Assembly: GCF_039727615.1 (NCBI RefSeq)
Contig: NZ_CP152474.1
Location: forward strand, 1,798,001 to 1,862,000
Length of the DNA stretch: 64,000 bases
Source: Leclercia sp. S52
GTDB lineage: Bacteria > Pseudomonadota > Gammaproteobacteria > Enterobacterales > Enterobacteriaceae
Direction of reading: 5' to 3'
Position 1 is the stretch's first letter. Every line of letters begins with the position of its first letter. This document shows, one piece after another, positions 54,901 to 64,000 of this stretch. The notes under the pieces were generated by a model. That model worked only from the letters and a program-made list of their open reading frames with translations, searched no databases and was not told the origin of the DNA. The position numbers were made by a program, and so were the translations under genes.

Positions 54901-55434
54901 CAGCGCGCTGCCCATCGGGAAGAGATCGAGCAGGGCGCCGCGGGTGGCGTATTCCCCATGTTCCATCACCTGATCCACGTGGCGATAGCCCGCGCTGTCG
55001 AGCTGGACGCGCAGGGCATCCCGCGACAGGCGCTGGCCCTTTTTCATCACCAGCGCATGCCCGTGCAGATAGCTGTGCGGGCAGACGCGCTGCATCAGGG
55101 TATTCACCGGCACAATCAGCACGCCGCGCTGCATGGTGGGTAGCTGATAGAGCGTGGAGAGACGCGAGGAGATAATCTCCTGGTGCGGGGAGAAGCTGTC
55201 GTAGGGCAGAGTCTCCCAGTCAGCCAGGCTGGTGACCAGCTGATCGGTAAACTGGCGGATCTCATCATGCAGGCGCAGGGCGTTTTGCATGTCCGGCGCG
55301 ACCAGTACCACCGGTCCCTGATGGCGCTCTGCGATTTCCGCAACCAGCGTGGCGCAGGCTGCCCCGGTCAGTTCACCCAACTGGCGTTGGTCGCCCGCTT
55401 TGCCGGGCAGGGAAAAACGATATTGTTCAGGCAT
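51988..55434 (-). CDS. mfd: Transcription-repair coupling factor Mfd
   Basis: Mfd releases RNA polymerase stalled at DNA damage and recruits UvrA. The N-terminal UvrB-like module covers about residues 1-330, the RNA polymerase-interaction domain lies around 470-550 (HGVGRYAGMTTLEAGGIKGEY), and the RecG-like translocase motor has Walker A GDVGFGKTEVA, Walker B DEEHR and TATPIPRTL. The C-terminal D7 domain ends EENAVA. ATG at 55434 gives 1148 residues, as in E. coli; an upstream in-frame codon at 55467 is rejected. Confidence 0.96.
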   Translation of the reverse strand: MPEQYRFSLPGKAGDQRQLGELTGAACATLVAEIAERHQGPVVLVAPDMQNALRLHDEIRQFTDQLVTSLADWETLPYDSFSPHQEIISSRLSTLYQLPTMQRGVLIVPVNTLMQRVCPHSYLHGHALVMKKGQRLSRDALRVQLDSAGYRHVDQVMEHGEYATRGALLDLFPMGSALPYRLDFFDDEIDSLRLFDADTQRTLEEVEAINLLPAHEFPTDKTAIELFRSQWRDKFEVKRDAEHIYQQVSKGTLPTGIEYWQPLFFSEPLPALFSYFPANTLVLNTGDLEASANRFESETRARFENRGVDPMRPLLEPELLWLRTDELFSELKRWPRMQLKTENLPDKAANTNLAYQPLPDLAVQAQNKSPLDNLRKFLEAFTGPVIFSVESEGRREALGELLSRIKVAPKRILRLDEASGTGRYLMIGAAEHGFIDTINNLALICESDLLGERVARRRQDSRRTINPDTLIRNLAELHPGQPIVHLEHGVGRYAGMTTLEAGGIKGEYLMLMYANDAKLYVPVSSLHLISRYAGGAEENAPLHKLGGDAWARARQKAAEKVRDVAAELLDIYAQRAAKSGYAFKHDKEQYQLFCDSFPFETTPDQAQAINAVLSDMCQPLAMDRLVCGDVGFGKTEVAMRATFLAVENNKQVAVLVPTTLLAQQHYDNFRDRFANWPVRIEMLSRFRSAKEQAQILEQASEGKIDILIGTHKLLQSDVKWKDLGLLIVDEEHRFGVRHKERIKAMRADVDILTLTATPIPRTLNMAMSGMRDLSIIATPPARRLAVKTFVREYDNLVVREAILREVLRGGQVYYLYNDVENIQKAADRLAELVPEARIAIGHGQMRERELERVMNDFHHQRFNVLVCTTIIETGIDIPTANTIIIERADHFGLAQLHQLRGRVGRSHHQAYAWLMTPHPKAMTTDAQKRLEAIASLEDLGAGFALATHDLEIRGAGELLGEDQSGSMETIGFQLYMELLENAVDALKAGREPSLEDLTSQQTEVELRMPALLPDDFIPDVNTRLSFYKRIASAKDEASLDEIKVELIDRFGLLPDAARNLLDIARLRQQAQKLGIRKLEGNDKGGMIEFAEKNHVDPMWLIGLLQKQPQHYRLDGPTRLKFTQDLAERKIRMEWVRNFMRQLEENAVA

Positions 55435-55553
55435 GGCTTTGTCAGGATCTCTTATTGGGCATATCACTGAAACACAATGTCTTTATTATCCTTGATCGTT
55501 TTACATTAGCAAACCGTAACCGCACACAGCGTGAAGAGGCCCCCGCAGGGGCG

Positions 55554-56627
55554 CTAGCGCGTGGCCTGAACCGGCGTCAGGCGGGCAGGCGGCGTAAAGA
55601 AGAAATCCCCGGTCAGCGCAGTGGAGAGCTTACGCGCCCCCAGCCCCACCAGGGTGCAGACCAGCAGGCTGGCAAAGGGATACAACAGCACCAGCGTCAG
55701 CTCTGCCCACACCGGCCAGGTTCCACTGTTCAGCTGGTGGATCATAAACAGGCTGACCCCCTCGATCAGAATGCGGTGGGTGGTGTAGATGGCAATGGTG
55801 TTCGAGCCAACCACGTTGAGCAGGTTGTCAGGCCCAACGGTGAAGCGCTGCTCAAGGCGATAGAACAGGGCCATGATCAGCAGGATAGACAGCAGCGACA
55901 GCGGCAGGGGAACGCCCACAAACCACAGCACGACGGAGACCACCCCGAACGCCGCCACCGCCAGCGCGTCACGGCGCCATACCCGGGCCTGCATCCACGC
56001 CATCAGCTGCACCCCGTACCAGGCGCCGAGGCTGTAATAGATCATATTGCGCACCACGCTGTTCATCCCCCACCACGGCAGCGGCAGGAAGTTGATCGCG
56101 ATGCTGACCAGCGCCAGCAGCCCGATAAGCGGCAGCTTCCAGCGGCTCAGCAGTTTGCAGAGGGTGAAATAGACCACCAGGGCGTAGAGATACCACAGGC
56201 TGGTGCTGGCGGTAAGCATCCCGGTGATAAAGCCGCTCAGCGAGTCGGCATAGGCGGCGTTCGACGCGGTATTAAGATCCCGCTCCGGTGCCAGCCAGGC
56301 ATTGAGATGCGTCAGCGCCTGCCACTGCAATATGCCCCACAGCGCCAGCACCCAGATAATGCTCCAGAGCCGTTTGTCGAGGCAGGTTTTCCAGTCCACC
56401 TCATCAATATAGCGCCGCACCAGATACCCCGAAATAAAGAAGAACACCGGCATGCGGAAGGGGGCGAGATAAAGATTGAACGTCACCCAGCATTTGGCGA
56501 GCAGCACCGAAAGCGGAGCGTGCAGCGCCTCAAGATGGGGATAAAAGGTGATCACCGAGTGGTAAATTACCACCAGGCAGATACACAGCCCTTTTATCTG
56601 GTTAATCCATAGTGCTTTTTGTTTCAT
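55554..56627 (-). CDS. ycfT: Acyltransferase 3 family inner-membrane protein YcfT
   Basis: YcfT is a 357-residue integral membrane protein with about 10 helices. It starts MKQKALWINQIKGLCICLVVIYHSVITF; the VxxH at YHS and the RYIDEVDWKTCLDKRL stretch after the second helix fit the acyltransferase 3/OpgC family, which modifies cell-surface polysaccharides. The E. coli protein has no assigned substrate. The 119-base gap to mfd holds no clear terminator. It is divergent from lolC. Confidence 0.88.
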   Translation of the reverse strand: MKQKALWINQIKGLCICLVVIYHSVITFYPHLEALHAPLSVLLAKCWVTFNLYLAPFRMPVFFFISGYLVRRYIDEVDWKTCLDKRLWSIIWVLALWGILQWQALTHLNAWLAPERDLNTASNAAYADSLSGFITGMLTASTSLWYLYALVVYFTLCKLLSRWKLPLIGLLALVSIAINFLPLPWWGMNSVVRNMIYYSLGAWYGVQLMAWMQARVWRRDALAVAAFGVVSVVLWFVGVPLPLSLLSILLIMALFYRLEQRFTVGPDNLLNVVGSNTIAIYTTHRILIEGVSLFMIHQLNSGTWPVWAELTLVLLYPFASLLVCTLVGLGARKLSTALTGDFFFTPPARLTPVQATR

Positions 56628-56836
56628 CGCTTACCGGGTCCTGTTGTTATCGTCATCGAAAGGGGTAAGTGTGTTGAGCGGCTGGCGGGTTGTAACGGGT
56701 AAGAGTCTGTAAGCGGACGATTTTCAGAAAAACTGCAAAGAGCGCGGTAATAAAGGAGAAGGCCAGGCAGCGGTTACTGCCTTGATTTGACCTGATTTTT
56801 CGGACAATTGATTAGCAAAGCTTCGGGTATCAGTCA

Positions 56837-60036
<3,200 letters not shown>

Positions 60037-60090
60037 TTACGTCATGGTGTAGCGGTCGTAGGGCCGCTATATCAGAAAGAGGAATGCACT

Positions 60091-61003
60091 ATGTATTACG
60101 GATTTGATATTGGCGGCACCAAAATTGCGCTGGGCGTATTCGATACCAACCTGAAATTGCAGTGGGAAACCCGGGTTCCCACCCCGCGCGAAAGCTACGA
60201 TGAATTCTTAACCGCCATTGCCGCGCTGGTGGCCCAGGCAGATGACCGCTTCGGCGTGAAGGGCTCGGTGGGCATTGGCATTCCGGGGATGCCGGAAACC
60301 GACGACGGCACGCTGTATGCCGCCAACGTCCCTGCCGCCAGCGGTAAGCCGCTGCGCGCCGACCTGAGCAGACTCCTCGAGCGCGACGTGCGCCTCGACA
60401 ACGACGCCAACTGTTTTGCCCTTTCCGAAGCCTGGGATGATGAGTTCCAGCAGTATCCGCTGGTGATGGGGTTGATCCTCGGCACCGGCGTGGGCGGCGG
60501 GATCGTCGTTGACGGGAAACCCGTCACCGGACGCAGCTATATCACTGGCGAGTTCGGCCATATTCGCCTGCCGGTGGATGCGCTGGAGGTGGTTGGGCGC
60601 GATTTCCCGCTGATCCGCTGTGGCTGCGGCCAGCACGGCTGCATCGAGAATTACCTCTCGGGGGGGCGGATTTGCGTGGCTGTATGAACACTTCTATCAT
60701 CAAAAACGACAGGCGCCAGAAATCATTACGCTGTGGGAGCAGGGTGATGAACAGGCCATTGAGCACGTGGAGCGCTATCTCGATCTGCTTGCCGTGTGTC
60801 TGGGCAACATCCTGACCATTGTCGATCCTGACCTGCTGGTGATCGGCGGAGGATTATCAAACTTTACGGCCATCGCCGAGCGGTTATCCGGTCGGTTGCC
60901 GCGTCATCTGTTGCCGGTCGCCCGCGTGCCGCGCATTGAGCGCGCTCGCCATGGCGATGCCGGCGGGATGCGCGGTGCCGCGTTCCTCCATCTCACCCGT
61001 TAG
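60091..61003 (+). pseudogene. nagK: N-acetylglucosamine kinase NagK, frame broken by one extra G
   Basis: NagK phosphorylates N-acetylglucosamine from peptidoglycan recycling to GlcNAc-6-phosphate, feeding the same route as NagZ. DIGGTK (about 6-11) is the ROK-family ATP motif, and [14 protein letters not shown] the zinc site. Seven G at 60660-60666 break the frame right after ENYLSG; the next frame continues [13 protein letters not shown] and ends LHLTR. Removing one G gives 303 residues, as in E. coli. It is most likely a sequencing error. Confidence 0.88.
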
Positions 61004-61018
61004 TCATACGAGGTTACT

Positions 61019-61840
61019 ATGCTGTCGCGTCGGTCACATCGACTCAGCCGTTTTCGCAAAAACAAACGCCGCTTGCGTGAACGCTTACGCCAGCGAATTT
61101 TCTTTCAGGATGGGGCACTGCCAGAATTGATGGAAAAGCCTAGAGTGTTGGTCCTGACCGGGGCGGGGATCTCCGCCGAGTCGGGCATTCGAACCTTCCG
61201 CGCCACCGACGGGTTGTGGGAAGAACATCGCGTTGAAGATGTGGCGACGCCGGAAGGTTTCGCCCGCAATCCGCAGCTGGTGCAGGCGTTCTACAACGCC
61301 CGCCGTCGTCAGCTGCAGTCGCCGGAGATTGCCCCTAACGCGGCGCATCTGGCGCTGGCCAGGCTGGAGGAGGCGCTGGGAGATCGTTTTCTGCTGGTGA
61401 CGCAGAACATCGATAACCTGCACGAGCGTGCGGGTAACCAGAACGTGATCCATATGCACGGCGAACTGCTGAAGGTGCGCTGTTCCGGCAGCGGCCAGGT
61501 GTTTAACTGGACCGGCGATGTCACCCTCGATGACAAATGCCACTGCTGTCAGTTTCCGTCCCCGCTGCGTCCGCACGTGGTCTGGTTCGGCGAAATGCCG
61601 CTGGGGATGGATGAGATCTACAGCGCCCTGGCGATGGCGGATGTGTTTATCGCCATTGGCACCTCCGGGCACGTCTATCCGGCGGCGGGATTCGTCCACG
61701 AGGCGAAGCTGCACGGGGCGCACACGGTGGAGCTGAATCTGGAGCCGAGCCAGGTGGGCAGCGAGTTTGAAGAGAAAACCTACGGACTGGCCAGCGAAGT
61801 GGTGCCAGAGTTTGTGGATAAGCTTCTGAAAGGTTTGTAG
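61019..61840 (+). CDS. cobB: NAD-dependent protein deacylase CobB (sirtuin)
   Basis: CobB removes acetyl and succinyl groups from lysines in many proteins, including acetyl-CoA synthetase. The sirtuin core has [13 protein letters not shown] (48-60), TQNID (128-132), catalytic histidine H147 in HMHG, and zinc ligands in the C...CHCC segment. The protein has a basic N-terminal extension (about residues 1-37, [24 protein letters not shown]) before an internal Met38 (MEKPRV), the start of the short form known in Salmonella and E. coli. Length is 273 residues; six shorter than E. coli at the end. Confidence 0.95.
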   Translation: MLSRRSHRLSRFRKNKRRLRERLRQRIFFQDGALPELMEKPRVLVLTGAGISAESGIRTFRATDGLWEEHRVEDVATPEGFARNPQLVQAFYNARRRQLQSPEIAPNAAHLALARLEEALGDRFLLVTQNIDNLHERAGNQNVIHMHGELLKVRCSGSGQVFNWTGDVTLDDKCHCCQFPSPLRPHVVWFGEMPLGMDEIYSALAMADVFIAIGTSGHVYPAAGFVHEAKLHGAHTVELNLEPSQVGSEFEEKTYGLASEVVPEFVDKLLKGL

Positions 61841-61848
61841 AAAAAACG

Positions 61849-61921
61849 CCGGGCGGCACTGCGTTTGCCCGGCCTACGGTTTATGCCATTGTAGGCCCGG
61901 TAAGCGCAGCGCCACCGGGCG
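61849..61921. repeat. Paired REP (BIME) between cobB and potD
   Basis: Two REP units in opposite orientation (about 61849-61874 and 61894-61921) face each other across CCTACGGTTTATGCCATTGTAGG. They fill almost the entire gap between the convergent cobB and potD genes, where E. coli K-12 has ycfZ and ymfA. Confidence 0.88.
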
Positions 61922-61933
61922 TTGTCGCCGGAC

Positions 61934-62981
61934 TTAACGACCCGCTTTTAACTTCTGGTAATACTCTTCGTACAGACGGCTCGCATCGCCGACGTCGTTC
62001 TGCCACTCGCCTTTGCTGACGGTTGCCGCATCCGGATAGAGCGACTTGTCGTTCGCCACCTCCGGGCTCAGCAGTTTGCGGGCGGCCAGATTTGGCGTCG
62101 GATAGCCGATGGTCTCAGCCACCTGTTTTGCCACATCCGGGCGTAGCAGGAAGTTAATCAGCTTCAGCGCACCGTCGACATTTTTGGCGTTGGCCGGAAT
62201 AGAGAGGCTGTCCATCCAGAAGATCCCGCCCTCTTCAGGCCACACCACTTCCAGCGGCGTACCGGCCTGACGCGCCACGTACGCCGAACCGTTCCACACC
62301 ATCCCCACGTTGACTTCCCCTTCCATATACGGATTCGCCGGGTTATCGGAGTTGAAGGCCGCAACGTTTGGCATCAGTTTTTGCAGCTCGTGATACGCCG
62401 CTTCAATCTCTTTCGGATCGGTGGTGTTGCCGGAGTAGCCCAGTTTACGCAGCGCTACCTGGAACACTTCGCGCGCGTCGTCGGTCAGCAGCAGTCCACC
62501 TTTGTATTCCGGTTTCCACAGATCCGCCCAGCGGGTGACCGTTTTAGGATCCATGGCCTCGCTGTTGATCCCGATCGCCGTCGCCCCCCCAGATGTACGG
62601 AATGGAGTAGTCGTTGTTCGGGTCAAACGGCTTGTTGAGCATCTCCGGATCGAGGTTTGAAAAATGGGTTAGCTTCGATTTGTCGATCTTCTGGATCATT
62701 CCCTCTTTGCGCATCTTGTCGACGAAATAGGTCGACGGAACCACCAGATCGTAGGCGCCCTCTTTATAGGTCTTGAGCTTGGCATACATGGTTTCATTCG
62801 ACTCGTAGGTGGAATAAATCACCTTGATGCCGGTCTCTTTGGTGAACTGCTCCAGCAGGCCAGGCGGCACATACTCGGTCCAGTTGTAGAAGTAGAGCGT
62901 TTTACTGTCGTCCGCGTGCGCAGCGCTGATACCCATTGCGAGAGCGCCTGCCGCGAGCAGGTGGCGTGACCATTTTTTCAT
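61934..62981 (-). pseudogene. potD: Spermidine/putrescine-binding protein PotD, frame broken by one extra base
   Basis: PotD is the periplasmic substrate-binding protein of the PotABCD polyamine importer. The signal peptide ends near SAAHA, and the mature domain begins DDSKTLYFYNWTEYVPPG. Seven C on the plus strand at 62584-62590 (seven G in the coding sense) break the frame after IPYIWG: the first frame goes on GDGDRDQQ, the other gives ATAIGINSEAMDPKTVTRWADLW and runs to the end EEYYQKLKAGR. Removing one base gives 348 residues, as in E. coli. It overlaps the potC stop by one base. Confidence 0.88.
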
Positions 62982-63769
62982 TAATACGTCCCCTGAGATT
63001 TTGTTTTATCACGAGCAATAAGCTGGCTGGCGATCACCAGAACCAGCGATAACATCAACAGAATGGTCGCCAGCGCGTTCACCTCCGGTGAGACGCCGAC
63101 TTTCACCATTGAATAGATCTTCAACGGCAGAATTTCATAGCCCGGCCCGGTGACAAACGACGAGACCACTACGTCATCCATCGACAGGGTAAAGCTCAGC
63201 AGCCATCCCGCGGCCACGGCGGGCATCGCCAGCGGCAGGATAATTTTGCGCAGGATGGTCATTTCGCTGGCACCCAGATCTTTCGCCGCTTCCAGCATCC
63301 GCACATCAAAGCCCTTCAGACGGGAGTAGACCGTCACTACCACAAACGGCAGGCAGAAGGTGATGTGCGAGAAGAGCAGCGACCAGAAGCCCAGTTGCAC
63401 CCCCAGCAGCATAAACAGCACCAGCAGCGAAATAGCCATCACGATATCCGGAGACATCATCACCACAAACAGCATCCCGCTGACGAAGGGCTTGCCGCGA
63501 AAACGGTAGCGGTAGAGCGCCACCGCGGTCAGGGAGCCAATCAGGGTGGCGAAGGTGGCCGAGAAGATAGCCATCGTCAGCGAGTGCTGCGCCGCCTGCA
63601 ACAGGCTGTCGTTGTTCATCAGCAGGCTGTACCACTGGGTGGTAAACCCCTGCCAGTTGATGCCAAAGCGCGAGCTGTTAAAGGAGTTAACGATCAGAAT
63701 AATGATCGGAATGTAGAGATACGCATAGATGGCGGTCATAAAACCGCCGCGGAGCAGTCGACCGATCAT
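62981..63769 (-). CDS. potC: Spermidine/putrescine ABC transporter permease PotC
   Basis: PotC is one of the two membrane permeases of PotABCD, with six predicted helices in 262 residues (E. coli 264). EAAKDLGASEMTILRKIILPLAMP is the EAA loop that contacts the PotA ATPase. The start MIGRLLRGGFMTAIYAYLY is conserved. It overlaps potB by four bases and potD by one, so the pot genes are a tightly coupled operon. Confidence 0.95.
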   Translation of the reverse strand: MIGRLLRGGFMTAIYAYLYIPIIILIVNSFNSSRFGINWQGFTTQWYSLLMNNDSLLQAAQHSLTMAIFSATFATLIGSLTAVALYRYRFRGKPFVSGMLFVVMMSPDIVMAISLLVLFMLLGVQLGFWSLLFSHITFCLPFVVVTVYSRLKGFDVRMLEAAKDLGASEMTILRKIILPLAMPAVAAGWLLSFTLSMDDVVVSSFVTGPGYEILPLKIYSMVKVGVSPEVNALATILLMLSLVLVIASQLIARDKTKSQGTY

Positions 63770-64000
63770 CCGAGTTCACCCTTATTGTTAAGCAAGCGCG
63801 AGGCACGCCAGTAGACCAGCAGCATCAGGCCCATTACCAGCGTCAGGGTGATGCTGGTGGCCGAGCCGAACGGCCAGTCGCGAATGTTGAGGAACTGGCT
63901 CTTGATGACGTTGCCGATCAGCAGGTTCTTCGCGCCGCCCATCAGGTCGGAGACGTAGAACAGCCCCATCGCCGGCAGCATCACCAGCAGGCAGCCGGCA
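63766..64000 (-). CDS. potB: Spermidine/putrescine ABC transporter permease PotB, C-terminal part (cut by window edge)
   Basis: These are the last 77 codons of PotB; the frame is open to the window edge and reads AGCLLVMLPAMGLFYVSDLM and on to LLNNKGELG, close to the E. coli end. It holds the last membrane helices of the second permease. The start and the ATPase gene potA lie outside the window. Confidence 0.93.
   Translation of the reverse strand, partial: AGCLLVMLPAMGLFYVSDLMGGAKNLLIGNVIKSQFLNIRDWPFGSATSITLTLVMGLMLLVYWRASRLLNNKGELG

Noticed and set aside
53221..55143. 640-codon plus-strand open frame antisense to mfd
   Set aside because: A shadow frame in GC-rich coding DNA. The opposite strand encodes a clear full-length Mfd, and the shadow has no start signal or recognisable domain.
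55455..56612. 385-codon plus-strand open frame antisense to ycfT
   Set aside because: Composition is extremely Gln/His/Arg-rich, a result of reading the hydrophobic YcfT codons backwards. No ribosome-binding site.

Overview
The window is a stretch of a gammaproteobacterial chromosome from the Enterobacteriaceae. Gene content and order follow the Escherichia coli K-12 24-25 minute region almost gene for gene, from solA to potB. Protein similarity to E. coli as I remember it is high, but there are many substitutions, GC is higher (mid-50s % by eye), and REP elements of enterobacterial type are present. An Enterobacter/Leclercia/Lelliottia-type organism is the best guess; the genus cannot be fixed by reading alone.

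Layout. 1-3.2 kb, minus strand: solA (cut by the window edge), bssS, the SOS gene dinI with a clear LexA box, pyrC with its pyrimidine-sensing leader, and the lipoprotein gene yceB. 3.2-8.6 kb: mdtH, then rimJ-yceH-mviM-murJ. 8.6-20.2 kb: the flagellar cluster, with flgN-flgM-flgA leftward and flgBCDEFGHIJ plus flgKL rightward, carrying an FlhDC box and two sigma-28 promoters. 20.2-22.5 kb: a divergent MFS transporter / LysR regulator pair that E. coli K-12 does not have here. 22.5-27.9 kb: rne with its long autoregulatory leader, rluC and yceF. 28-34.2 kb: the yceD-rpmF-plsX-fabHDG-acpP-fabF cluster. 34.4-38.6 kb: pabC-mltG-tmk-holB-ycfH. 38.9-42.8 kb: ptsG and fhuE. 43.1-46.9 kb: hinT-ycfL-lpoB-thiK-nagZ-ycfP (nucleotide hydrolase, cell-wall and thiamine salvage genes). 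47-51.9 kb: ndh, ycfJ, an unrecognised small membrane protein, comR/bhsA and ldtC. 52-61.8 kb: mfd, ycfT, lolCDE, nagK and cobB. 61.9-64 kb: potD-potC-potB (cut by the window edge).

Six otherwise intact genes (plsX, pabC, thiK, bhsA, nagK, potD) each carry exactly one surplus base, always in a homopolymer run. Removing it restores a full-length reading frame in every case. This pattern points to systematic sequencing or assembly error, not real gene loss.

No CRISPR array, prophage, insertion sequence, rRNA or tRNA was seen. I found no convincing undescribed multi-gene system. The observations most worth following are the LysR/MFS insertion with a perfect 19-bp palindrome, a 51-codon membrane-protein gene, a paired palindrome plus CRP-like site between comR and bhsA, the lineage differences from E. 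coli (no grxB, ycfZ or ymfA at their usual places), and hairpins ahead of murJ and flgH.
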